Of a stretch of DNA of 64,000 nt, positions 17,274-25,761 are shown in pieces; position 1 is the first letter of the stretch, and the number at the start of each line of letters is the position of its first letter. A program made the position numbers and the translations under genes. The DNA is taken from assembly GCA_949292185.1 (NCBI GenBank), contig CASEYP010000031.1, positions 186,001 to 250,000 on the forward strand. Direction: 5' to 3'. The stretch comes from an uncultured bacterium (GTDB lineage: Bacteria > Cyanobacteriota > Vampirovibrionia > Gastranaerophilales > Gastranaerophilaceae). The notes under the pieces were generated by a model. That model ran no database searches, had not been told where the DNA came from, and saw only the letters and a list, made by a program, of their open reading frames with translations.

Positions 17274-19532
17274 TTAATTTCTTTCTATACATAAAGTTTT
17301 ATCTAAATCACGCAAAATATTTTCAGATGCGGAATTTACTAAATGTAAATCTTCCAGCATCTGCAATCGTTGCTTTTTATTTATATCATTTCCTTTTATC
17401 AATACATCATTAAATAAATCTGACAATTCTTCCAAATTATGAGCTTTATAATAATATTTTGTAACTTTTTGAGCTAAAAAATTATACGGAGTAGCTATAT
17501 CTGAACGCAATAAAATTACAGGATTTTTTGTTGGCATGTATTCTGCTAAAAATGATCCACAATCTGTTATCAAAGCTTTGGAAGCCTTAAATAACGGTAG
17601 ATAATCAGCTCCTTCATATTTTATTCCTATTTTGTCCCACTCTGCCCAATAGTTATCCGTCTCTTCTTTTGTCATAACACCTGTATCTACTAATGTACCT
17701 TTTAATATCGGGTGAGGCTTAAATACCCAATTTAATTCAGGATGTTGTTTGGCAAAATTCAATATATATTCCCCATTCCATTCAAATGTCGCATATTTCA
17801 ATAATGAATCTTTCCCTACAGACCAATGAGGGGCATAAATAATATATTTTTTTTCTACATTATCCTGTTTTTTATAATCTTCTAAAAACGGATACCCGAC
17901 AACGCGTAAATTCTTACCTCTATTTTTCATTACTTTTTTGTATTCTTTCTTTAAATCATCATTTAGTAAATAATATCTCCAAACTAAATTATGAAAAGCA
18001 TATCCAGCCTCTATATTTGCAGGGGAGTTTGATATAAAATACGGAATATAACAAGCTAATGCATAGTCAGAAATAGCATTTACATTATGTTCTTTATACA
18101 ATTGCCAATGCCTTGAATAAAATACTATATCAGGGTTAAATTCTGATAGCGAAATTGGTTCCAAATTTTCATAATCATATGCTAAAAAAACATTTCGATT
18201 ATTCTTTTTGTAGATTTGGAAAATTTTCATTAAATCATCATAACTTTGGTATTCCCTATTATTAACAGGAACATTACTTTTCCCAACAATAATAAAAGGC
18301 TCATAATGTTCATCTTTTGACATCAAATCATATAAATTTTGACATTTCCAACGGGTATCATTGACATAAAATGCAACTCGTATTTTCCTGTTTTTTGCCT
18401 CTTTTTGAAGTCGTTTTATAGTCTTTTTATATTTTTTGCATAGATTTTTATACTGTTTATTCATTGAAAATCTTTTGATTTTTAATTTTATTCCAAAAAA
18501 CGTTATTACTTTATGTTTCTTTGTATTTGTTATTGAAAATATCAAATGAATAAAATCCATAAAACACTTTGTTGACCAATTATATTTTAATATTCTTTTA
18601 AATTTTGAATAATTAATTTTTTCTTTAAAATCTTCAATACTATGTTTGGTATCAAGTTCCATAAAGTATTTGCGAAGCTCAAGATAAAAATCTTTTGAAA
18701 TTGAAGAATCAATTCGTGAAAATCTACCATACCAATATAAAAGAGTATTTATACAATACGGTAAGAAAACTTTTAAAAATGCTTCTGAATGCGGGGATTT
18801 TATAATATAATTATAAGACTCTCTACGTGCGCTAAATAAATCCTTCCAATTATAAACACATGTTGTACCACAAGAATTATCTCGAATCCTATAGTTATAT
18901 AAAGGAAGATTTAAAACTGAAACAGTCTCTGCACATACAATAACTTTTATATAAAACGGCACGTCTTCACATATTCTTAAATTAGAAAATCTTATATTAT
19001 TATTATTTAAAAAATCTCTTTTATATATCTTATACCAAGGTTCTCCAGTTGTTATAAACCAGTTATCATATTCGCACAAACGTATATTTTGAGACGAAGA
19101 AAAATTTGTAAAATGTCTCAATCTTCTTGTATTAACATGCTTTACATCTTTATTTTCAAAATAATCAAACATATTAAAATATGCAAAATCATTATTATTT
19201 GCTTTTATATGTTCATAAGCCTTCTCGCAAGCACTTAATTCCAGCCAATCATCCCCATCAAGAAACATTAGATATTCGCCTTTTGCAATATCTAATGCTA
19301 CATTTCTTGTTTTTCCTTGACCAACATTTTCACCAAATTCCAAAAGTTTTATTCTATTATCCTTTTTTCTATATTCTTTTAAAATTTCAAGTGATTTATC
19401 GGTCGAACAATCATCCATACAAATTATTTCAATATCTTTAAGAGTCTGATTAACAACAGAATCCATACATTGTACTAAATAATCCTCTACATTATACACT
19501 GCAACTATAACTGACACCTTTGGCTGTGACAT
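17274..19532 (-). CDS. Fused GT2 glycosyltransferase and CDP-glycerol glycerophosphotransferase-like enzyme
   Basis: A 752-residue two-domain protein. Residues 5-230 are a family 2 GT-A domain: SVIVAVYNVEDYLVQCMDSV, IICMDDCSTDKS, GKTRNVALDIAKGEYLMF and the metal-binding LDGDDW. From about residue 395 onward the sequence resembles TagB/TagF-type CDP-glycerol glycerophosphotransferases: YIIYAPHWSVGK, WVFKPHPILKGT and LITDCGSFLAEYMPTKNPVI. A basic lysine-rich hinge (about 345-390) separates the halves. Such fusions build phosphopolyol-containing surface polymers. It is known mostly for teichoic-acid-like polymers, so in a diderm it may modify a capsule or outer polysaccharide (inference). It is a single gene with its own terminator. 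Confidence 0.88.
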   Translation of the reverse strand: MSQPKVSVIVAVYNVEDYLVQCMDSVVNQTLKDIEIICMDDCSTDKSLEILKEYRKKDNRIKLLEFGENVGQGKTRNVALDIAKGEYLMFLDGDDWLELSACEKAYEHIKANNNDFAYFNMFDYFENKDVKHVNTRRLRHFTNFSSSQNIRLCEYDNWFITTGEPWYKIYKRDFLNNNNIRFSNLRICEDVPFYIKVIVCAETVSVLNLPLYNYRIRDNSCGTTCVYNWKDLFSARRESYNYIIKSPHSEAFLKVFLPYCINTLLYWYGRFSRIDSSISKDFYLELRKYFMELDTKHSIEDFKEKINYSKFKRILKYNWSTKCFMDFIHLIFSITNTKKHKVITFFGIKLKIKRFSMNKQYKNLCKKYKKTIKRLQKEAKNRKIRVAFYVNDTRWKCQNLYDLMSKDEHYEPFIIVGKSNVPVNNREYQSYDDLMKIFQIYKKNNRNVFLAYDYENLEPISLSEFNPDIVFYSRHWQLYKEHNVNAISDYALACYIPYFISNSPANIEAGYAFHNLVWRYYLLNDDLKKEYKKVMKNRGKNLRVVGYPFLEDYKKQDNVEKKYIIYAPHWSVGKDSLLKYATFEWNGEYILNFAKQHPELNWVFKPHPILKGTLVDTGVMTKEETDNYWAEWDKIGIKYEGADYLPLFKASKALITDCGSFLAEYMPTKNPVILLRSDIATPYNFLAQKVTKYYYKAHNLEELSDLFNDVLIKGNDINKKQRLQMLEDLHLVNSASENILRDLDKTLCIERN

Positions 19533-19589
19533 AAATTTAACCTCCTTAATTCCAACAATTCTTGATATACAATACCAAGTTGATGACCC

Positions 19590-19606
19590 AATTCATGTCA
19601 TGAATT
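19590..19606. promoter_or_regulatory. Perfect inverted repeat, candidate operator for the XRE regulator
   Basis: AATTCATG-T-CATGAATT is an 8-bp perfect dyad with a one-base centre. It lies midway between the divergent glycosyltransferase (start 19532) and XRE regulator (start 19686). TGTCA-type half-sites recur downstream at about 19614 and 19630. Dyads of this size are typical targets of XRE dimers; binding is inferred. Confidence 0.45.
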
Positions 19607-19685
19607 ACCATAAATGTCAAATATTTATTGTCATCAAATCACATTATGACTATTCTCCATAATAGGTAAAATGTAGGATAATATT

Positions 19686-20015
19686 ATGGATGAACAGCAA
19701 TTAAAAACTTTATTTGGTAAACGAGTTAGAGAGCTTCGCAAAAGTCAAAAACTCACTCAAGAAGAGCTTGCAGAACTTATTTGGATGGATCCGCAACACC
19801 TTTGTAAAATGGAAAACGGAAACCATTTTCCTACACTAAAAAACATTATTAAATTAGCTGACGTTCTTAATATCGAAGTTAAAGACTTGTTTTCTTATGA
19901 CAACTCTGAAGAAAATCAACTACTAGATAAAATAAAAATAGAAGTTAAAAAATTAAACAAAAAAGAATTACAATTTCTATTAAAAACAATTTCTGCCCTT
20001 AAAGAATTAAAGTAA
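19686..20015 (+). CDS. XRE-family helix-turn-helix regulator
   Basis: A 109-residue cytoplasmic DNA-binding protein. Residues 10-66 form a Cro/CI-type HTH: RVRELRKSQKLTQEELAELI, then WMDPQHLCKMENGNHFPTLK and IIKLADVLNIEVKDLF. The tail (about 70-109) is a lysine- and leucine-rich helix, possibly for dimerisation (KIEVKKLNKKELQFLLKTIS). There is no toxin-like partner next to it, so an antitoxin role is unlikely. The palindrome at 19590-19606 in the divergent promoter region suggests it controls itself and possibly the glycosyltransferase gene. Confidence 0.88.
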   Translation: MDEQQLKTLFGKRVRELRKSQKLTQEELAELIWMDPQHLCKMENGNHFPTLKNIIKLADVLNIEVKDLFSYDNSEENQLLDKIKIEVKKLNKKELQFLLKTISALKELK

Positions 20016-20019
20016 AGCT

Positions 20020-21258
20020 TTATTCTTGTGAAAGTTCATCTTTTGTTATAAAACCATCATCGTTTTTATCCAATTCTTCAAAAGATTTGTTTGTTGGTGG
20101 AGCAGAACCTAGTTCTTTAGCCGATTTTTGTAAATCCGAAAATTCTGTTTTATCAATCTTGCCACTATCATCTAAATCTGCAGCAGACATAATATCGTCA
20201 GCTGACATACCTGCGGTATTTTGATTATTTGTATCAGCTTCTAAATTTGAATTTGTAAGTTCACCTATCTTATCTGTCAGTTCTGATATTACTTTTGGAG
20301 CATTTTGTGTTAATTCTTCTTTAGTCAATAAACCATCCGAATTTTTGGTATCGATATTTTTGAAACTTTCATCTATCAAGCTATCTATTTTAGATTTTAG
20401 AGACCCTTGAGTATCTATTCCTGCAGATTCTAATAAACCTGAAATGTAAGTTCTGTATTCATCTTGACTTATAGCACCATCTTTAGAGGAATCTGCATCA
20501 TTAAGCATTGTATTTATATCATCTGAATCGGAAGTTTCATTCGCTTTTTTAGAAATGGTTTCACCTGATTTTAATAAGGTTAACTGTGTTGAATCCAAAG
20601 CTTTACCCTTAGCATCTTTAACAACAAGAGTATCTCCAACAAGTTCTGCTGTATAACCCTCCGGCAATTTAAAACCTTTGCCAAACTCTTTTTCTATCGC
20701 AGAATTTAGTTTATCTTGGTTTACATAATTACTGCCCTTTTGTTTTGCCAGCTGAGCACCAATTTTATATTTACCGGATGTATCTTTCGTTATTGAATAT
20801 GTAGCCGTTGAGCCATCAGAATTTTGCACTGTCGCAACATAACTTGGAGAACCGTCAACCGTTCTTTGCGCAATATTACTTATTTTAGAACCTGATGGTA
20901 ATGTAGACGTATCAACAGTGCCAGCTGAAGGTGCCGTATCTGTCAGATTTTTTGAAGACGTGTCAGTAGGTGGAGTTGATGCAACTGTTTTTGGTTGCAA
21001 TGTTGAAGCATCTGAACTCTGAGACTTTTCGCCACCCAATAAACCAAGCACAAAGTTTACGGCAGCCCCTGCTGTTGAACCAATAACTTCAGATTTTGAA
21101 GGTCCATAATTATATTTAATATTAACTGTTTCGGTACGATGTTCAGCGCGAGCTCTTGCAGCCTTTGCAGCAGCCTTCTCTTCATAACGCTGCACTATAT
21201 TTGCTCGTCCTGTATGAACAGAAGCATTATATGAACCAAAATCCTTAAAATTTACCAT
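20020..21258 (-). CDS. EF-hand protein with low-complexity region
   Basis: A 412-residue protein. The frame is open to 21348 but the ATG at 21258 (MVNFKDFGSYN) is preferred because AAGAAGAGATG precedes it. Residues about 10-50 are a basic alanine-rich helix (EEKAAAKAARARAEHR). Residues about 75-130 are a T/S/P-rich linker. Residues about 130-245 are a globular part with strands such as YVATVQNSDGSTATYSITKD. Four EF-hand loops follow at about 256, 303, 360 and 398. DSSKDGAISQDE, DLDDSGKIDKTE and DKNDDGFITKDE are canonical; the TKNSDGLLTKEE loop has threonine in the first ligand position. Calcium binding is likely. No signal peptide is visible. VNFKDFG at the N-terminus may be a variant of the FxG tag. 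Confidence 0.75.
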   Translation of the reverse strand: MVNFKDFGSYNASVHTGRANIVQRYEEKAAAKAARARAEHRTETVNIKYNYGPSKSEVIGSTAGAAVNFVLGLLGGEKSQSSDASTLQPKTVASTPPTDTSSKNLTDTAPSAGTVDTSTLPSGSKISNIAQRTVDGSPSYVATVQNSDGSTATYSITKDTSGKYKIGAQLAKQKGSNYVNQDKLNSAIEKEFGKGFKLPEGYTAELVGDTLVVKDAKGKALDSTQLTLLKSGETISKKANETSDSDDINTMLNDADSSKDGAISQDEYRTYISGLLESAGIDTQGSLKSKIDSLIDESFKNIDTKNSDGLLTKEELTQNAPKVISELTDKIGELTNSNLEADTNNQNTAGMSADDIMSAADLDDSGKIDKTEFSDLQKSAKELGSAPPTNKSFEELDKNDDGFITKDELSQE

Positions 21259-21348
21259 AATAACATCTCTTCTTATACGTCCTGTATATAAAAAATTTTT
21301 CGATGCTATTATTTCAACATTTCTAAAATATGTTACATTTAGTAACAA

Positions 21349-21996
21349 TTATTTATCAAGTTTTTCTTTCATGATTTCAACTTCAGCTTTTAGTTTGTTT
21401 ATCTCACAGCGAATAGGATCAGGAATTCTATTGTGCATAAGATTACCTTGTTTATCAATTACTGCTCTATGAACAACTCTTCCAGGAATTCCTACAACTG
21501 TAGAATTTTCTGGAACATCTTCAATTACGACAGAACCTGCACCTATTCTAACGTTATCACCTATAGTTATATTACCTAGAACTTTTGCACCTGCGCCAAC
21601 TATAACACCATTTCCTAAGGTTGGGTGACGTTTACCGTGTTCTTTTCCTGTACCACCCAATGTAACCTGTTGATAGATTAAAACATCATCTCCAACAATT
21701 GTTGTTGCTCCAATTACCACTCCTTCACCATGGTCTATAAAAAATCTTCTGCCAATTCGAGCTCCCGGATGTATTTCTATTCCGGTAACTATTCTTGTAA
21801 TATATGAAATAATCCTTGGAATTAATGGTATATGCCATTTATATAGCCTATGCGCAAATCTATAAGCAATCAAAGCATGTAATCCCGGATAGCATAATAT
21901 AACTTCGAGTAAATTAGTTGCAGCAGGATCATTATCATAGATAACTTTGATATCCTCTTTTACCTTTGTAATTCCTCGTTTTATAACATCAAACAT
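21349..21996 (-). CDS. cysE: Serine O-acetyltransferase
   Basis: Acetylates serine with acetyl-CoA, the first step from serine to cysteine. The protein (215 residues) has the short N-terminal helical part of the bacterial small CysE type, then a left-handed beta-helix of hexapeptide repeats. These include GIEIHPGARIGRRFFIDHGE, GVVIGATTIVGDDVLIYQQV, the acetyl-CoA loop GGTGKEHGKRHPT and GAGAKVLGNITIGDNVRIGA. A short charged helix ends the protein. It starts 28 bases after tyrS on the same strand and is probably co-transcribed with it. Confidence 0.95.
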   Translation of the reverse strand: MFDVIKRGITKVKEDIKVIYDNDPAATNLLEVILCYPGLHALIAYRFAHRLYKWHIPLIPRIISYITRIVTGIEIHPGARIGRRFFIDHGEGVVIGATTIVGDDVLIYQQVTLGGTGKEHGKRHPTLGNGVIVGAGAKVLGNITIGDNVRIGAGSVVIEDVPENSTVVGIPGRVVHRAVIDKQGNLMHNRIPDPIRCEINKLKAEVEIMKEKLDK

Positions 21997-22024
21997 TCTT
22001 TTTAAACCTGTTTTGTTAATTATT

Positions 22025-23248
22025 TTACTTTACTAATTTTGCAAATTTTCTTTTTCCTGCTTGCAAAATTATACTGTCTTTAACTGTTATAGAATAAGAC
22101 ATATCAGAAATCTTTTCACCGTCAAGTTTTACACCACCGCCTTGGATAAGTCTTTTTGCTTCACCACGACTTGCCACAAAACCTAATTCTGTTAATAAAT
22201 CAAGAATATTTTTGCCGTCTTCAACTTTTACTTCTTGTATATCATCAGGAATTCCTTTATTTGAAACTACATTAATAAAGTCTTCTTGAGCTTTATCTGC
22301 ACCTTCTTTTCCGTGATATTCTTCTGTAATTAAATGTGCTAATTTCATTTTTATATTTCTTGGGTTTACCGAACCGTCGGCAATTTGCTTGTCATAAGTT
22401 TCTAGCTCATCTTTCGTTGCATCTGTCAACAAACTGAAATATCTGGTTATCATATTATCTGGAATACTCATCAACTTACCAAACATATCTTTTGCGCTAT
22501 CAGTTAATGATATACAATGTTCAGGATATGATTTTGACATTTTTACAACACCATCAGTACCCTCTAACAATGGTAATAAAATTACTAACTGTGGATATTT
22601 TTTACCGTAAGCTGTTTGGATATCTCTTCCTAATAATGTATTAAAACGTTGATCAGTTCCACCAAGTTCAATATCAGCATCTATAGCTACAGAATCATAA
22701 GCTTGCATCAATGGATAGAAAAATTCTACAATAGAAATAGGCTTACCTTCTGCATATCTTTTTGCAAAATCATCTCTTGTCATCATCTGTGCTACTGTAA
22801 CTTGTGCTGATAATTTTAATAATTCAGTAAAACTCATTTTATGAAGCCAATTTGCATTATTAACAACTTCTGCATTTGATACATCTAAAACCTTTGCCAT
22901 TTGTGCAAAATAAGTTTTAGCATTTTCTTCAACCTGTTCTTTTGACAATGCCGGTCTTGTTTCAGATTTTCCTGATGGATCCCCAACCATTGCAGTTGCG
23001 CCACCTACAAGTAAGACTATTTTATGACCTAATGCCTGAAATTCTTTTAATTTACGCATTACAACAGTATGCCCCAAATGCAAATCAGGTCTTGTCGGAT
23101 CCATACCAAGTTTTATTCTCAATGGAGTATTTGTATCTGCTGCGTGTTGAAGTTTTGCAGCTAACTCTTCTACTCCACCAGGTAAAACTTCTGCATTTCT
23201 TGCAAGATGCTGTGCTTGTTTTATAAATTCTTCTCTTATTTCAGTCAT
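22025..23248 (-). CDS. tyrS: Tyrosyl-tRNA synthetase (TyrZ-like subgroup)
   Basis: Charges tRNA-Tyr. The class I signatures are present: HLGHTVVMRKLKEFQ for HIGH (about residue 53) and VVKMSKSYPEH for KMSKS (about residue 235). DQRFNTLLGRDIQ and an S4-type RNA-binding domain at the end (ASRGEAKRLIQGGGVKLDGE) complete it. The length of 407 residues and the HLGHTVV form place it in the second bacterial TyrRS subgroup. GGAGAAATG precedes the start. It is first in a tyrS-cysE unit and divergent from the tagged gene at 23355. Confidence 0.96.
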   Translation of the reverse strand: MTEIREEFIKQAQHLARNAEVLPGGVEELAAKLQHAADTNTPLRIKLGMDPTRPDLHLGHTVVMRKLKEFQALGHKIVLLVGGATAMVGDPSGKSETRPALSKEQVEENAKTYFAQMAKVLDVSNAEVVNNANWLHKMSFTELLKLSAQVTVAQMMTRDDFAKRYAEGKPISIVEFFYPLMQAYDSVAIDADIELGGTDQRFNTLLGRDIQTAYGKKYPQLVILLPLLEGTDGVVKMSKSYPEHCISLTDSAKDMFGKLMSIPDNMITRYFSLLTDATKDELETYDKQIADGSVNPRNIKMKLAHLITEEYHGKEGADKAQEDFINVVSNKGIPDDIQEVKVEDGKNILDLLTELGFVASRGEAKRLIQGGGVKLDGEKISDMSYSITVKDSIILQAGKRKFAKLVK

Positions 23249-23354
23249 TTCATTTCTCCTATCATTAACTTTGATTATATCAAAAAAATATTATATCTAA
23301 CTGTCAAAAAATATTTTTACAGGATTTCAAATAAAAAAAGGAGACACATTTACA

Positions 23355-23918
23355 ATGGATAATATTAATTTTACAGGTATTAGAAACATTGGAGCATATG
23401 TAAAACCCTTACAACAATCTTTGCCGGATGTAACTGTAACTCATATGGTTATTAACCTTACTGATGACTATAATGGTAAGGATTTAACCGAATTTAAAGA
23501 AGTCGCAAAAAAATGCGAGCCTATAATTGGCAAATGCAGATTTGCTAAAGATCCTAATTTTATACATGTTATGACAAGTTCTGTTCAAGAAAAAGGATTA
23601 ATTCCAAGATTAGCTGTAAATTATATTGTTATACCAATACAAAGAGAAACTCTATCTATGTTCAGTTATATTGCAAAATTAACAAGACGAATTTCTCAAA
23701 TGTCTGAAAAACAATTTGAAATTGCAAATGATTTTAAATTCGGACCTGATGGAGATTCTTATATATTCCCAATGCATAAAGTTAGCGATTTAAATCCTTC
23801 TAATCCGGACAAAACAAGAGAACTTCTTTCAGAAATTTATTCACCTAACAATGACAAACAAGTTGCAAAATTAATAAATGATCATATTCAAATCAGTATG
23901 GAAGATTACCTAAAATAA
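23355..23918 (+). CDS. Hypothetical protein with N-terminal INFTG tag
   Basis: A 187-residue soluble protein of no known family. MDNINFTGIRNIGAYVKP at the start is the clearest example of the INFTGI tag in the window. The body has mixed alpha/beta stretches (VTVTHMVINLTDDY, LIPRLAVNYIVIPIQRETLS) and no cysteine clusters or membrane segments. AAAAAGGAGACACATTTACA precedes the ATG, a strong ribosome site. It is transcribed alone, divergent from tyrS, with a weak hairpin after the stop (23921-23954). Its partner on the other side is the phage-tail-like pair. Confidence 0.75.
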   Translation: MDNINFTGIRNIGAYVKPLQQSLPDVTVTHMVINLTDDYNGKDLTEFKEVAKKCEPIIGKCRFAKDPNFIHVMTSSVQEKGLIPRLAVNYIVIPIQRETLSMFSYIAKLTRRISQMSEKQFEIANDFKFGPDGDSYIFPMHKVSDLNPSNPDKTRELLSEIYSPNNDKQVAKLINDHIQISMEDYLK

Positions 23919-23920
23919 AA

Positions 23921-23954
23921 ACTGCACCTGATATAATTAAACACCAAGTGCAGT
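23921..23954. terminator. Weak hairpin between convergent genes
   Basis: A 7-bp stem (ACTGCAC 23921-23927 with GTGCAGT 23948-23954) and a 20-base loop, between the stops of the converging 23355 and 23970 genes. It may act as a shared terminator, but there is no strong T run. Confidence 0.35.
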
Positions 23955-23969
23955 AATCGGTTTATTATT

Positions 23970-24344
23970 TTAAATTTGCGCTTCTAAAGCCGTAAGCTCT
24001 TCTCTTAAATCCACAACTAAGGAATTATAATACTCAAGCCATGTTTGACCTGTTTGACTATCTTTGACTTCTGATTCACAAACAGCTCTAATTCGTTTTT
24101 TATCTAAATCATTTAATTCATTATGTATTTCAACAATTCGTTGTGAAATAACAGCTTTTTGCTTTTCATTTTCATATTGAGGATTTTCAATAATATTACC
24201 ATCTGAATAAATATATCTATACTTTTCACTAAGATAATTATTATAAATTTCATCACTAACTTCAAAATTTATAACACTTTCATCAAGCTGTTCCAATTCT
24301 CCAGCCCCATTCACTTGTCCATTTTCAACATATAAATATTTCAT
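23970..24344 (-). CDS. Phage-tail-type small protein
   Basis: A 124-residue acidic protein. The opening (MKYLYVENGQVNGAGELEQL) and a middle YRYIYSDGNIIENP, followed by a charged coiled-coil-like tail (KAVISQRIVEIHNELNDLDK), are in the style of proteins that accompany phage tail-fibre genes in gut phages and prophages. The match is by pattern only. It begins 3 bases after the preceding gene, with AAAGGTG before the ATG, so the two are a translationally coupled pair. No integrase, capsid or lysis gene is nearby. Confidence 0.6.
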   Translation of the reverse strand: MKYLYVENGQVNGAGELEQLDESVINFEVSDEIYNNYLSEKYRYIYSDGNIIENPQYENEKQKAVISQRIVEIHNELNDLDKKRIRAVCESEVKDSQTGQTWLEYYNSLVVDLREELTALEAQI

Positions 24345-24347
24345 AAA

Positions 24348-24986
24348 TTATTTCACCTTTCTATAAGCATGTAATTTTAATACATATTCCGTAGTATCAT
24401 TCGCACTTACTGTATTATAAACATATATTTTTCTACTTTTCGAAGTAAGCAAAGTACAAATACCTGCAGCAAAAGCGGCTCCTGCTCCTTTTAACGCTCT
24501 GCAAATCGGCATATTTGTCGTTAAATAATCAGTTTTCAAATATAAAAAGAAACAAGAAGATGATTTATCATCAGATGTAGCAGATAAAGACACTATTATC
24601 TCATATTTATTAGTTGAATCCGGTAAATAACTTGATAAAGAAAAAGAATGAGTTACATCTTTTGTAATAGTCTTATCTGCTATAGTAACCTGTTTAATCG
24701 TCCAAGATCCATCAAGATTTGAAGTGTTTGCCTTAGCATCAAATAATTTTTGCCCTGTCTCACTTATATTAGAAAGATCTATATCCAAATATTGATTTCC
24801 AAGCTCACTAATTTTAGTATTTACATCCTCAATATCAGAATTTGCGGAATCTATTCTATCATTTGAATCATCAATTCTAGTATTCGCATCATCAATTTTG
24901 GACAAAACATCAATAAAATTAGCGTTAACTTCTTCGGCTTTAGCCTTTGTTCCAGGTACAAAAGAATACGGAACACTATATGTCAT
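24348..24986 (-). CDS. Phage tail-fibre-like protein
   Basis: A 212-residue protein from the ATG at 24986, chosen over 25004 because AGAAAGGATATTT lies right before it. The N-terminus (SVPYSFVPGTKAKAEEVNAN followed by F) is of a type common at the start of phage tail or baseplate fibre proteins. Residues about 25-60 are a heptad-like coiled coil of DDANTR/DDSNDR/DSANSD units, suggesting a trimeric stalk. The C-terminal half is beta-rich (ATSDDKSSSCFFLYLKTDYL, TEYVLKLHAYRKV). It forms a two-gene unit with the 23970 gene and has a terminator on its upstream side. It may be a prophage remnant or a domesticated adhesin. Confidence 0.65.
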   Translation of the reverse strand: MTYSVPYSFVPGTKAKAEEVNANFIDVLSKIDDANTRIDDSNDRIDSANSDIEDVNTKISELGNQYLDIDLSNISETGQKLFDAKANTSNLDGSWTIKQVTIADKTITKDVTHSFSLSSYLPDSTNKYEIIVSLSATSDDKSSSCFFLYLKTDYLTTNMPICRALKGAGAAFAAGICTLLTSKSRKIYVYNTVSANDTTEYVLKLHAYRKVK

Positions 24987-25091
24987 AAATATCCTTTCTG
25001 ACATATTTAATGGCTCATTTAGAATGGGGAAAACTCAATTAACATAAGCATTATACCATATAAACCCAAATATCGTCAAGTTACAAAAATA

Positions 25092-25121
25092 TGAGAACCA
25101 TAGCTTTCACTATGGTTCTCA
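25092..25121. terminator. Intrinsic hairpin after the tagged 25158 gene
   Basis: A 12-bp perfect stem (25092-25103 with 25110-25121) and a 6-base loop, 36 bases beyond the stop of the 25158 gene. It separates that gene from the tail-fibre-like pair. The T run on the minus strand is weak. Confidence 0.65.
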
Positions 25122-25157
25122 CTTATTAACTATTTATTAATATAATGGTCATCTCAT

Positions 25158-25592
25158 CTATGCAAAAATACGAGTTGCGATACTAGCATCATTTCCATCT
25201 GCTTTTGGTGGTTTTTTCTTAAATAAATTTACAACTGGTTCATAAGTATATTTTGCAATAGCATTACCTACTGTTGCTACATAATGACCAACTTTTTTCA
25301 TAAATCCTGGTTTTGCTGCTAATTCTTCTTTTGATAAAGCTTTAATTGCATTTGGGAATACCTTTGGTAAAGCTGCTAATGCTGCTGCAACTACTGCCAA
25401 ACCTACAATTGTTCCCACAACTTTTTTACCTGTACTTGATTTCTTTTCAGGAACTTGAGATGCATTTGCCGGAGCTGTTGATGCTGCTGCTGCACCTGCT
25501 GCTTTATTTTTTGAAAATGCACCTTCTCTATCTAAAGCACTTACAGGACTATCACCAAAGCGAACACTAGAAATTGGATTGACTGCTAACAT
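25158..25592 (-). CDS. Hypothetical protein with N-terminal VRFG tag and hydrophobic helix
   Basis: A 144-residue protein. Residues 5-15 (NPISSVRFGDS) match the FxG tag. An alanine- and serine-rich linker with lysines follows, then a hydrophobic segment at about residues 57-78 (VVGTIVGLAVVAAALAALPK) and a basic C-terminus (VVNLFKKKPPK). The tag sits before the hydrophobic helix, as in the nucleotidyltransferase-like protein at 10560. A very strong ribosome site (TAAGGAGGTTTTCTC) suggests high expression. No catalytic motif is seen. Confidence 0.78.
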   Translation of the reverse strand: MLAVNPISSVRFGDSPVSALDREGAFSKNKAAGAAAASTAPANASQVPEKKSSTGKKVVGTIVGLAVVAAALAALPKVFPNAIKALSKEELAAKPGFMKKVGHYVATVGNAIAKYTYEPVVNLFKKKPPKADGNDASIATRIFA

Positions 25593-25761
25593 GAGAAAAC
25601 CTCCTTACACACATTTCATATTACACAACTTATAAAACTCCTAATGAATTAATTTTGACTCATTAATATAATTTTGCAAATATTTGTTACAAAAGTTTAC
25701 ATTATTTTTGGAATATTTTTATCCGCCGTGTCATCTAATATAATGTGGGAGGATTTTTATA

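Noticed and set aside
19686-20015. XRE protein as antitoxin of a toxin-antitoxin pair
   Set aside because: No small toxin-like gene lies next to it on the same strand. The neighbour is a divergent glycosyltransferase.
23970-25004. Integrated prophage
   Set aside because: Only two tail-like genes are present, with no integrase, capsid, lysis or attachment-site repeats around them.
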